Source: Typha latifolia
Taxonomy: Eukaryota > Streptophyta > Magnoliopsida > Poales > Typhaceae
Assembly: GCA_019914945.1 (NCBI GenBank)
Contig: CM034111.1
Coordinates: 4,030,001 to 4,094,000, forward strand
Length of the DNA stretch: 64,000 bases
Direction of reading: 5' to 3'
The notes under the pieces were generated by a model. That model searched no databases and had not been told where the DNA came from. It saw only the letters and a program-made list of their open reading frames with translations. Each line of letters starts with the position of its first letter. Within the stretch, counting starts at the first letter, position 1. Below are positions 52,740-64,000 of this stretch, in pieces. The position numbers and the translations under genes are program-made.

Positions 52740-54400
52740 TAAAGCAGTTTTCCTCAGACGTCTGCCTACAAAAATAGCAACGGCATTGCACTACATGAGG
52801 ACACATCGATAGCAGTAGAAGTGGCTACCTTCGGAGAGACAAATCTAATTCCTACACCATCAATGGTTGCATCACCATCTACTATGCTTTAGTCATCAGA
52901 TATGGTCTAGATGATGGCCATGATGCAAGACACATTGCAGGAGATCCGAACATCATTCTTGACATCGCAAAAGCGCCATCCAAGCCTTTGTTAAGGCATT
53001 AACTCAAGCCGTCATCAACTCGCAGCACCCCACCATGGCAGACTAGCAGTAGAGACCCCCTTTTGCAATCCAACCTCTTCATCTCCTCCAACACATGATG
53101 GAGGACCCTTAAGGCATACATCACCATCAAGGGAACCTTTGCTACCCTTGAAGTGGTTGTTGATCACCACTAACCGTCGCCTAAGAAACCAATGGCAGAA
53201 TGAACTATTAAAAAGATTTTAAGGATCTGATGCCTTGATGATCCTATCTTAGGATCACAGTGATGCGAACTGGGTTAGATTAGATCGTATCATGAGTATA
53301 TTGGGCTCGATCGAGTCTATTTATGTAAACTCTTAAGGCAAGTCTAGTTATGTAGACCTTTAAGATAAGTTTAGTTAAGTTATGTAGACCTTTAAGATAA
53401 GTTTAGTTAAGTTATGTAGGCCACTAAGATAAGTTCAATTAAGTCACATAAGCCACCAAGATAAGTTCAATTAAGTCACGCAAGCCAATAAAGTAAGTTT
53501 AATTAAGTCATATAAGCTTCTAAGGTAAGTTCTAGTTTGAAAGTCATATAAGCCTTTTAGGGCTAAGTCCGAGTAGGACTTATTATACCCGACCTTTATA
53601 TATAGAGGAGCTAGGCATTTTTGTTTATTCATCCAAGCAGCCAATGAAGAATTAAGAATTATGTTTTAGCCTTAGACTATCTTAGGAGTAAGAGTAAGAT
53701 AATATATGAGTAAAAATAAATTAATCATAGTTGTTTATTTTTCTAGGAGTAGATCTAACTTATAATCCTAATTCTACCTCCAATCCATAGCTACTATCAC
53801 CTCCAACAGCCACCTTACCTTATGACTATCCACCACCACCCTTGGCCATCCGCCACTCTCCAACTACGGCCACAACATTGAATATTTGCCGTTTTGACCT
53901 GTTCTGATCTTACTTCACTCTTTTATTTATATCTTTTCATTTTGACATCTGATTTAGGTGAAACCAGAGTCATAGAACCCTAACTTATGAACAATCATTT
54001 AAATTTTTATACTTTTTTAAAGTTCAGATCAATCTAGATCTGGTTCATAACACACGACTGCCTCCTATGGTCTTCTCCATCCTTATTGGCCATTACCTCA
54101 TTCTGGACACACCCTTACAAGCCTTGGATGCAGCCCTAATTTAGTTGACCTAGGATTAGTCTAAGCGGGCTCATCGACTAATCTAAACATTCTCATGTTC
54201 GAGCATTGTCCAAGTTGAGCTCTATTTATCCCTTACTAGGCTACGTACTACTCTAAAGGATTCACTTCTAGGTTTTGATGAACATTGTTGAGGCCAGATG
54301 TGGCAAAGCTCTAGCCACCCTAGCTCAAGTTCCAAACAGCAAGCATAGGTATGGTCATTGTTCATCCTCCAAGTTTGAACAATGATAACAACTCTTCCCT
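52740..54400 (+). mobile_element. Gypsy-type gag/LTR remnant with a 32-bp minisatellite
   Basis: About 52860-53060 resembles a degenerate gag ('VWMMAMMQDTLQEIRTSFL' type). From about 53260 to 54050 it continues into an LTR-like region containing TATATATAGAGG (about 53601) followed by 'ttctaggagtagatctaa...ctaccatccaccaccac' text, which matches in reverse the LTRs of the element at 47.6-49.5 kb. The same family is thus present in the opposite orientation. Ends and target duplications were not found. Confidence 0.55.
53315..53562. repeat. 32-bp minisatellite, about 7.5 units
   Basis: Units of 32 bp begin 'gttatgtagacc' or 'gtcacataagcc' and contain 'aagataagtt'. Two adjacent central units are identical and the outer ones are progressively diverged. 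It lies upstream of the TATA-like box in the LTR remnant, where repeated enhancer-like motifs are common in retroelements. Confidence 0.75.
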
Positions 54401-54810
54401 CTCTATTAATAATAATAAAGAATTTCCCTTCAAAATAATGAATGATCTACCGTCGAATTAGGTTATATGTAAAGCTATCATATCTTCTCTAGTTTCGTAC
54501 TGCATTAAATGAAAAAACAATATTCTCCTTCGAAATCAGAAAGTAAGGCAAGAGCAAATTAGTCGAGGAGTAGTAAAATTTGGTGATTCTACATTCGAAA
54601 CATGAAAATAAAATTTACAATGTGAAACTTAACTTTGGATTTTTCCTACAAATCTCTTACATTTGCAAATCAACTTTCCTTTCATTGATATATCTGCGAG
54701 GAATCAACACCTCCAGTTATCTTATAAATTAAAATATTAAATATTTTACCACTGAAATTATTAAATTCTTTTAAATATGTGATCAAATTTAATAATCATA
54801 ATTAAATCTA

Positions 54811-54813
<3 letters not shown>

Positions 54814-54851
<38 letters not shown>
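54814..54851. repeat. (AT)n microsatellite
   Basis: About 19 uninterrupted AT units in the spacer before the kinesin gene. Confidence 0.9.
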
Positions 54852-54852
<1 letters not shown>

Positions 54853-55062
54853 CTTTTGCTCTTGTATAGATTGTTTATAATGGTTCAAAATTCTTACTAA
54901 TGTTGTCTAATATCATAGCAGAAGAAATAAAATCTTTCTAATCTAGATATCATGGATTGCTAGCCATCTAGGGGTGGCAATCTAGTTCTGTTAAAGCATG
55001 TTCGGGTCGGACACTGACGTCGAAACAATAGTAGTAACTAGGTCTTGATTAATTAGACCAAT

Positions 55063-55090
55063 TGGGCCGGCACAAACCCAACTCGGCCCA
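55063..55090 (+). promoter_or_regulatory. Kinesin promoter with paired site II elements
   Basis: TGGGCC at 55063-55068 and its reverse GGCCCA at 55085-55090 lie about 210-240 bp before the ATG. TGGGCC/T (site II) motifs are bound by TCP factors and are frequent in plant genes expressed in dividing cells. No good TATA box is seen, consistent with such promoters. The role is inferred. Confidence 0.45.
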
Positions 55091-55299
55091 ATCCAAAGGC
55101 TAAACTCGTCATTTCATTCCGTTCTTCCCACTCCTTGAGCGGGAAACCAAAGAATTAGGATTCCAGCGCATACCCTTCTCCTTGATCCCAAAAGGAAACA
55201 CAAACCCTAACCATTTCTTCCTCACTTCACCTACTTCTCTGCCATTCTACTTAAGAAATCCTTCAAATTTCCCCAATATCTTCTCCTCTTCTTATAGTA

Positions 55300-58200
55300 A
55301 TGGAGAGGATATACGTTACAGTCCGCGCAAGGCCGCTTTCACCCGAGGAATCCAAGTCCAGCCCTTGGAGGATTTTCGGCAACGCCATCAACCTCGCGAA
55401 CCAATCCACCAAATTCGAGTTCGGTGAGATCTTTGTTGTCTAATCGTTTACTATTCTTTCGATTTGCCTCGGAATTTGAAATCTTTTCATGAAACCAAAG
55501 ATGCATTTTGCTTTTTGTTGATATTCAGATAGGATTTTCGGGGAGGATTGTAAGACTGCAGCTGTATACCAATCTCGGACCAAGGACATCGTGGCATCTG
55601 CCGTACGAGGGTTTAACGGTATGTTCCTGTCCACTTTCCCGTTTGGGTCTTTCTCCTTTAACTGCAATTTGTAATCTTAAGCCTAGTTTAGCGAATTCAT
55701 GATGCTATTTGTGAGAATATTGGGTACACAAATTCATAGACACATTCTTGTTTAGGAGCTTGTATGTCGATAGATTATCTTGTCACAAGTAGAAATGGGT
55801 TTTTGTTCGTTCTAGTCTCTATCTAGATTTTGGGTTTGCTGCATTTGAGGTGTTGTCTCTGTTTCCTAGGGTTATAACCCTTGGTGATCATCTAGTATAG
55901 CACTAAAGTGAGGAGAAAGAGGAGGTGGGATGCTTTTTCTCTCATTTTGTATGAAGGTTGGAGGTAATTTGGAGGAGGGAAGAAAGAGGAATATTGTTGA
56001 CATTTGGGTCCTCCCGAGGTTTCAATATCACATGCCTTTGGTCTAATATATTTTCTTAGTATTGAGAAAATATCACATGCCTCTCATTCGAATATTACAT
56101 GCTTCTCATTTTGACATGTTAATTTTTGGTCTATAATGTCAGAGAATACATTTATTGTACTCTTGCTTGGAACCTTTTATTTTATCTGAACTAAACTATG
56201 AAAAGTAGTAGTCAGCATTAGATTTTGCTAGTTCTCTTCATTACTTCTGTCAAAATTTTCATACTCTGCTTCAAGCTCAAAAAGCTAGCAATTCTCAATT
56301 AGGAAATGGCATATTGCTCATTCTCTTTTCCTACTTTTGTTCCTGTGGAAATGTTCATCTGCAGTGCTATTTGTAATGTTTTCAAGACAGAACAAAAATG
56401 AAGAAACCACTACTTAGTACAGTATGTCAGTATGAAAGCTAGGTTTTTATGACTGTAACATGACTTGGTTTCCAAAGGAAGCAGTTGAAATTCAAAGTCT
56501 ATTCAACATATATCATAATGTTTGCCATGTTATCTTTTACTATTCCGGTTCCTCTTAATTTGTTATGTTTAGGAGTTTGCATCTTGGGGTGTTGGCTAAA
56601 CACCTTTCTTTCCTAGGCTGTCAAAGGTGATAAAATTTGGTGATCTGCAGCACTAGAGTAAGGAGAAAGAATAGGTGGGATGATCTCTCTCTCATTCTAT
56701 ACAGAGGTTGACAGTAATTTGGAGGAGGGAAAAAGAGAGGGAAATCTTAAGCATTTGGAGTCTCCTGAGCTTCTAGCATCAATCCGCTGATTTAGTTTTT
56801 AAATGCTGAGGGGAGAAGGAAATCATTTTCACTCCAAATGGCTCTGAGAATATTTTTTTCTAGTTCTCAAATTTGGTATTTGGTATTTGACCTAGTTTAC
56901 ATGCTCTTGGAGTTCATAGCCAGGAACTTATACAATCTTATTTTTAAATTCCTGCTCAAGTTTGTTAGCCTTGACAATATTTCCCTTTTTCTGTTGAAGC
57001 TCCATGAAATTTCGCATTTTTTTTGTTGTTGAAAATTTCACATTTATGAAACTTACAAATAGATGTTTGTTCTAATCCCCTTTCTGTTTTATGTTTCAAA
57101 TAGGTACTGTTTTTGCATATGGTCAAACTAATAGTGGTAAAACACATACAATGAGAGGGTCTGTTGCCGAACCAGGGATTATCCCTCTTGCTGTTCATGA
57201 CTTATTTGAAAGTATTCAACAGGTAATTCCTCTTCTTCTTCCCTTTTTTCCATTCATCTCTTCCACCTCTTTCCCTACAATTCAGTCAAGAAAGATCATT
57301 TTTAACCTATAAATGTGGGAGATGCTGTTTCCACATTTGTTTGCTGTTTCAAAATGATTTATAGAAGCTGGGAAGGTACTAGGATACTTGACTGCTTGTC
57401 ATGGTTCAGTTCTTAGTTGAACAAATCTCTTCTTTGGTTCTTTAGCAAATTGCTTCTTGTTTCCTTCTTTGATATGCATAATCTTTTTATCTCTTAGCTC
57501 ATGCTGTAGATAATAGCTTGGCATAATAATCTGGTTACTTGTATGCTATGTTGTGATGGAGTTGAACTCAAGAGGCTTGGTGAAGGTTTCATTAATCATG
57601 ACTTATTACTTTATTAGTATTTGGTAAAAATTGAAAATGGTGAAAGTAGGTAATTATGACATTTAATGGTGACATGCAGTATATAAAAAGGTGGAAAATG
57701 ACACTCTTTCTTTAGAAGAGAAAGTGAAATGAGTCGAAATAAGAAAAATTTGGTGGTTTTAGAAAAGTGGAGAAACTCACTTGTCACCATATTTTTTTTT
57801 GTGCATCCCACACCATAAAGTGATAGACTTCCATGAAGTTGTCACTTTTTTTTCTTACTTTCCAGCAACGAAATAGACCCTAAAGGTTGCTGCTCCATGC
57901 ATCGACTTTTAGTGGTGTGGCGCTTGTGGGAGTTGTGACGCATATGAGCTCGCGCACGGGTTGTTTGAGAGTTGGCTCTACTTAGATAGGTACCGGATGT
58001 AGCAATGTACGGACGAGGTTATGTGGCGGAGGCATGTCTGCATCTTCACCCACATGTGCGAGAAGCCAAGAGTGGCGTTGATGAGCTTGATGTTGATGGT
58101 GGCCTCGGTGCTGTCCCTGGTGATGAGGGAAATTGTGGAGGGCATTAGGGGTTGAGGCTAAGGAAGATGAGGTTGATGCCGTGGTCATGGAGGTACCAGA

Positions 58201-60786
58201 TGGGCATTAGAAACTTTCACCACTTTCTTTTCTCTAATTTTTATCAACCAAACGAACCCTTATCTAATTTTAACATTGATGTACAATGTTTAACTTGTCA
58301 ATTTATTCAAGATGCATTTATATTTTATATCCATATTTACTTTTAACTTTTTGGCAATTAGGACCTTTCCCATCATTTGATATATCTAGATTGCATTTAT
58401 TAATAATTCATTAATATATGTCAGCAATTCAAATGGTATAAAATGTACTTGCTATACCCAGCTTGCTACATATGGTCTGTGGCATAGTATATTGAATATT
58501 TGTTTTGATTAACTTTTATTATTTTCTTGGCCTCTAGGATGTAGATAGAGAATTTCTTGTTCGCATGTCTTACATGGAGATCTATAATGAGGAAATCAAT
58601 GATTTGCTAGCTCCAGAGCATCGCAAGCTACAAATTCATGAGAGTCTCGAGGTATAGACTAACTTGAACTTTCAAAGTTGAGCACCTTCTATTACTATCA
58701 TAATTTATATGTTCCAGTTGTTCCTTCTTATTTGAAGAGAGGCATATATGTTGCTGGTTTGAAAGAAGAAATTGTTACATGTCCTGAGCAAGTCCTTGCT
58801 TTCATGGAGTTTGGAGAATGTATGCCCTTTGTCCTTGTTTCTTTTACTTTGTTATATTCAAATGATGGAACTATGGTAAATTTTTTTCTTCATGCAGCTC
58901 ATCGTCATATTGGAGAGACGAACATGAATATTTATAGCAGTAGGTCTCATACTATATTTCGTATGGTATATATTTCATTCCTTGGGTCTGCTCCTGTTCA
59001 TTAGCAACATTAATTCTCTCCTCCTTTCCTTTTATAAATAATATTTGCATGTAATTTCAGATCGTAGAGAGTCGGGAAAAGGTTGAAGATGGTGAAATGG
59101 ATGATTCTTGTGATGCAGTTCGTGTATCAGTACTTGTATGTGACAGCAGTGAGACTGCTTTATGTTGGCAGAAAGAAATCATATTTTTCCTACATTATTT
59201 GTGTAACTCTCAATATGCTTATACTTTTCCCACAATTATCACTGTCATAGAATTTAGTAGATTTAGCTGGTTCAGAACGTGCCGCCAAGACAGGTGCAGA
59301 GGGTATGCGCCTAAAAGAGGGTTCTCATATTAACAAAAGCCTTATGACACTAGGCACTGTCATTAAAAAATTAAGTGAAGGTGCAGAGAGCCAAGGGTAA
59401 GTTCTAATCTTTTGCCCTGTGGTCATTGCTAGCCAATAATATACTAACTATTGCCAATGCTGAATGATGATACCAGGGGTCATGTACCTTACCGGGATAG
59501 CAAGCTCACACGAATCTTGCAACCTGCTCTTGGTGGTAATGCAAACACTGCCATCATTTGTAACATAACTCTTGCACAGGTACAACCAACCTTTCTGGAA
59601 TTTTTATATGGTGGTACAAATTCTTTTTTGTAGGTCATGCGCCACATTACTTGGCAAGTAATAATGAGTGCTTGTCTAAGCATTCACCAATAGTAGTTCC
59701 TGTACTTTCATGATGTATCATTATAGATGTTTCATCAACTTATTGATATTATCATGGATGTAATTTGAAATTATACTGATGACATGACCAAATAGGGCCC
59801 TTTCATTTTTATCTAGACATATATCTCTTCAGCTCTCTTTGATTCTCTTTTGACTTGTTGCTCTCCCGATATTTGTACTATTTGAATAGGACACCACTCA
59901 TGGTGATGTTTTGATGTGGTCTTAGGATGAAAAAATATAACAATATGGAAAAAGATAAGGAGGTACACAGACCCACACTAAAGGAGGAAAAATAGGGCCT
60001 CAATGAATCACCTTTTTGCCTTCAAGTATCTTTTCCATATTGGCATAGCTAGATAGATAGGAAATATAGAAGATGGGAGAGAAGATCAAACTTACCTAGT
60101 TGTGGATGAAAGAAGATTGATCACCTGACTTTGAGGGACGAAAAAAGCCCAACTAGATTGTGGGGGATAAAGAAAGCATGGAGGAAGGAGGAACATTGAT
60201 AGATGTGGAGTCATCCACAAGGATAATATTTTCAATTTTCCATAATTTTCTTCTTATTTTTGGAATTTCACCTCTATATAAAGAGAGGAGGAGATTATAT
60301 CAAATCATATCTTAAACTTATTTGAATCTTTCCTAATCTAATCTATAGACAAATTAAGACTCTTTTAAATTAAAAACTAATCGAATCCTAACAAAACTTA
60401 TCTAAACACAAACTAACAACCAAATGTCCTAGATTATAGGAGTTTTAACCAATGATACTCTAAAAACAAATAGCTAAAAAATACATCTGAAAATAAAAAA
60501 AAAATAAAAAAAATCTAATTCTCACAATATTCTTTTACCAATCAAGGGTCTCCTCTCTTAGTAACATGAGATATAAAGTAAGCCAAACTTTGATGCTGAC
60601 CAAAGATTAATTTCTTTGATTTCCGTAATCTTGTTTGTTTTGCCTCTTACATTGGCTTAAACATAAGAGAATTATCTTTCTGTCATTTTGAAATTGTAGG
60701 TTCATACAGATGAAACAAAAAGCAGTCTCCAATTTGCAAGTAGAGCTTTGCGTGTTACAAATTGTGCTTGTGTCAATGAGGTTTTG

Positions 60787-60820
<34 letters not shown>

Positions 60821-62113
60821 ATTTGTTTTCTTAGTGTGCTTTATATTCTTTTCGATGCTAAAGTTTCAGTTTCTTGTAAGCCAGTTGGGGTGTTAACATT
60901 TTAAGTTGTTTCTACAGTTTAGATACCTTTTTTGATTAAATATTTAAATTGCCATGCTCTCTTCAATAGATTGTAACAGATGCTGCATTGTTAAAGCGCC
61001 AGAGAAAAGAAATTGAGGAGCTTCGAGCAAAATTACTGGTTTGCCTTGTTTTCCCTATGTTCTTTTCAGTTGATGTGCTAGAAACTTCAGTTAGATTGTT
61101 TCTTTTTGGGTGTAGAGCTCGCACTCAGAGCACTGGGAAGAAGAAATTCTGAACCTGCGAAATACACTTTTACAGGTTAATAGTCATTTTGTACCTTTTT
61201 CTTTCAATAAAGATCACTGTGCACTATGGCTGCAAAAAATTTCTTTTAACTTGAGCTACACAATTCTAGAGTGAGTTGGAGAAGGAGAGGATTGCCTTAG
61301 AATTGGAGGAGGAAAAGAAAGCTAAAGCTCAAAGTGAGAAGAGATTGGTAGAGCAGGAAAGGAAAATTGCAAATCTTAGCTCATTGGTGCTATGTTCAGA
61401 AAGGGATGAGAAGCCTACATGCACTAAAAAGGTGATTGTTTTTCTTCTCAATAGCTCATCACATGCCAAAACAAATTATACCCTAAGCTGTACAATTTCG
61501 TTTTATATGTGCTTTTGACTTCCATGGGGAGCTACTCTTGGAAGATATAGAGATATCAGGGTTTCTTATTTCGTGTGATGTTTTCTTCCTTTGCTTGTTC
61601 ATTCTGACACAGTTGCATGTTTCAACAACTCATTTTTTAATATTATTGGTCGTTGGTGTGTCGCCTCATCTGTTTAATTTGTGGCTACATATACTTTTGC
61701 GGGTGTCTCAGCTAACGTCTTATGTCTTTGAAAATAAGAGGAATTGAAACATGATGCATTCCTCGATGGATCATGCTGGCTATCCTTCATGATTGGAAAA
61801 TAATTGGAGCATATGAAAGAAATGGTTGCACAAGAAATAATTTGTTAGATGACTCTCTTGTTCTTGTTAAGACATGATATTAACATCTTTTCTCTGAGTT
61901 ACACATTTTATCAAAATTGATGAACTGCTGGGGTGCCAAATCCCCTTATTCCTACTGGATGGTTTTCCCCGAAAAGAAAAAAAAGAAATTTTTTTTTTCA
62001 TTCTTTCCATCCACTAAAATATTTATTTTTTTGCAAATTGGCTCCTCATTGTGCAGAATAAAAGGCGGGTTACATGGTGCCCAGGGCCCTCCTCAATGAA
62101 GTTCCCTAATGAG
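55300..62113 (+). CDS. Kinesin-7 type motor protein, 5' part (14 exons, open at 3' end)
   Basis: Exons: 55300-55423, 55529-55618, 57104-57222, 58538-58651, 58738-58819, 58898-58965, 59061-59135, 59251-59396, 59477-59579, 60700-60780, 60970-61038, 61116-61175, 61270-61431 and 62057-62113. All join in frame with GT-AG introns, giving 450 codons so far without a stop. It is a microtubule ATPase motor. The P-loop is GQTNSGKT (78-85), switch I is SSRSH (190-194), switch II is DLAGSE (228-233), and '[17 protein letters not shown]' starts at 278. The motor domain covers about residues 1-334, followed by a charged coiled coil (to about 431) and the plant kinesin-7 'WCPG' motif (438-441). The N-terminal '[12 protein letters not shown]' starts directly with the motor, so no organelle transit peptide is present. 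Later exons must lie beyond 62113, possibly outside the window. The kinesin-7 assignment rests on overall motor similarity and the WCPG motif. Confidence 0.9.
59900..60640. other. Possible LTR-like insertion in kinesin intron 9
   Basis: The 1.1-kb intron 9 contains purine-rich sequence followed by 'cctctatataaagagagg' (about 60270), which resembles the promoter of a retroelement LTR. Termini were not identified, so it may simply be intron sequence. Confidence 0.25.
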
Positions 62114-64000
62114 GTAAGAAAAATGTTTCTCTATATTATGTACAGCCATATATTTCAGTTTTTGTTTCATATGATCCTTGAAATTTCCTGCATTTGTTAG
62201 GATTGTCGTTGTTAGAAACTTTTGTATTCTTTCTCCATTTCTTACCTAATGGATACACTATCTTTCTCTGTTTAGTTATTATGGTCTTTTGTCTTGGTAT
62301 GTGTACTGAGTGCCATTTTTTTTTTCTGTTGATGAGATAGGCAAATTATATTACAAGGTTTGTATGGTTTGTTCTCTCACATATACTTTGGTAATTCATT
62401 TCACTGGAAGCCAATTTGTAGTACATTAATTTGGGTTATCTACAGAATCTGCTTACAAAAAAACTGGTCTGATTCATTTGTCTGATTGAAACAGAAGTAT
62501 TGCTATAATCTTCAACTATGAAAGCCTTAACAGCTAATTAAGATTAGCATATATTCTCAGGCTCGCAGCTATCCATAAGTACCTAGATTTGTATTCTTTT
62601 TTTTGCATTAAAAAAAGAACTTTGCCTATGAACTTTAATTTGAAAATAGCATGATGAAATTAGGAAAAATAGATGTTACTACTTCACATGGTAGGCACTC
62701 AGATTATGCTATGCAGGTGTGCCAATGCATGGCGATACTTAGAAGGTCTCCATATCTTTTTGCCAACTGTGCCGAATATTGTCATGCCAGTTGTGCAGAC
62801 GGATAATCAACATGCTTTGTCACACAGTCATGGAAACTCCTTGATTGTTAATATCTATTTACCCAACAAGAAAATCAAAATCTGGATAAACCAAAGCACA
62901 TGTATCTCTGAATTCTAGTACAAGTGAAAAAAGAAACCATATCCTCTCATGCTCCCTGATGTCATATACTTGAGAAACGAGAACTTATCTAATAATGATG
63001 ATAAAGCTGCATAGATCTTGCCCTCTTTTTAAGTTGCACTCAAGGTTTTAAAAGACTGTAGGCAGTAGATGGGTGGACAACGTGTCAGGATGCCTAAGCG
63101 CTAGGCGGGTGCCTAGGGGAGTGCCCAAAATTCAAGACGGTTAAAAAATAACAAATATAAGAACGAATAATTAGACAAAGTTAAAATTCATACATACAAT
63201 CTAGAAATATATTAATGCATTCTTGTTAAGAGCCATACTAAGCAATTCAAATCCACTAATTCATTATGACCTACAATAATTTTGAATTTCAAAGTCATCC
63301 TACATACTAAAGTCTAGAACATGGTTCAAGATACTAGGGCGGTCACCTAGGCAAGATTGAAGTGGAGCCTAGTTATATTTTGTCTAAGGTGGGAGCTCTA
63401 GACATTAAGCTGGAATTTTTTTAAAATAATTGTTGTAGTGATCATTTGGCTAGCTGCTTCTAGTTTCTTTGAGGTTTTCTATTGCTAGCCATTATAGATA
63501 GATGTTTCAAAGATCACAGGATTGTACAGTCTCATAGAAAACTTGAATTCGTTGGCTGTTTGTTCTTTTTTACTTTTTGTTTTTGAGGTAGATATGTTAG
63601 TCTCCATGAGTGAGTTGCACATAATTTGTCTGGTTTGAATAGATGAATATGTTCCAAATGCCTGTGACATCCTTATTGCTTGCTTAGGAGGCAAAGTATT
63701 GGAAGAATCTAATGCCCATCATTGTTTCAGATGACTTAGCAAGTATGCGATGCATGAATGATGGATTGTCTAGAAAGTTTGTAGGTCTGAAAAGTTGCAT
63801 CTGACATCTATTTTTGTTCTGCTGGTTTCTGAACTCCTATCGAGTCACTATTGGTTAGTATTAATGATGTCTTGTAATGAGAGAAATTCCGTAGTTGGTA
63901 TATTCTTAATATTTATAGTTCGTTAGCTTTTGCCAATTTTCCTGATTAATGCTGGGTTCATAAATTATCTTGGGTTTAAGAGGTTTTTGAGCATCTTTAG
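62114..64000. other. Right end: probable kinesin intron with repeat debris
   Basis: No convincing further kinesin exon was found. About 63050-63130 has 'gcctaagcgctaggcgggtgcctagg' type sequence, with a partly complementary 'cacctaggcaag...gagcctagtt' stretch at 63340-63375, so 63040-63420 may be a decayed inverted-repeat element. Confidence 0.4.

Noticed and set aside
62673..62918. 81-codon plus-strand frame near the right end
   Set aside because: It lies in the probable kinesin intron and shows neither a domain nor splice continuity with exon 14.
63693..63810. Possible further kinesin exon beginning after an AG at 63689
   Set aside because: About 38 open codons follow an acceptor-like site, but the peptide does not resemble kinesin-7 tail sequence and a stop follows. 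Transcript data would be needed.

Overview
The window is plant nuclear DNA, most likely from a commelinid-type monocot. AT-rich, transposon-filled spacers surround GC-rich exons. Introns are spliced GT-AG, and the acyltransferase exons are strongly GC-biased at third positions, as is common in commelinids. I cannot name the species from the sequence alone.

Layout. (1) 1-24.0 kb: a head-to-tail array of four near-identical two-exon BAHD acyltransferase genes of the hydroxycinnamoyl-CoA transferase (HCT/PHT-like) type, called here BAHD-1 to BAHD-4, plus a promoter-to-exon-2 deletion pseudogene at 23.4 kb. The duplicated unit carries promoter, gene and several hundred bp of 3' flank. It is interrupted by a solo LTR (7.45 kb), a decayed Copia element (10.7-12.7 kb) and a nest of Copia and Gypsy remnants (18-22.5 kb). 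(2) 24-35 kb: two more diverged members of the same subfamily, BAHD-5 (+, with a 2.7 kb intron holding an RNase H-like fragment) and BAHD-6 (-). BAHD-6 lies between two inverted copies of a roughly 90-bp tandem repeat. (3) 35-40 kb: repeats only, including a hAT-type non-autonomous element with 8-bp target-site duplication at 39.3-39.9 kb. (4) 40.4-46.6 kb, minus strand: a complete nine-exon serine carboxypeptidase-like (S10) gene. (5) 47-54.4 kb: Gypsy-type gag/LTR remnants and minisatellites. (6) 55.3 kb to the right edge, plus strand: the 5' part (14 exons, 450 codons) of a kinesin-7 type motor gene, still open at the last exon recognised.

How the genes relate. The BAHD members probably transfer hydroxycinnamoyl groups from CoA thioesters to an amine or alcohol acceptor in the cytosol (phenylpropanoid or phenolamide metabolism). 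The acceptor cannot be read from sequence. All four array members carry Ala instead of Gly after the HXXXD motif, and BAHD-3 has substitutions in two further conserved motifs. This suggests a recently expanded and diversifying lineage. Plant serine carboxypeptidase-like proteins include peptidases and acyltransferases; nothing here ties this one to the BAHD genes apart from proximity. The kinesin is unrelated housekeeping or cell-division machinery.

I did not find an unmistakably new system. The most unusual items are the motif-altered BAHD array and its promoter-retaining pseudogene, the LTR-sharing Copia array with an inverted LTR-end scar, and the inverted tandem-repeat pair around BAHD-6.
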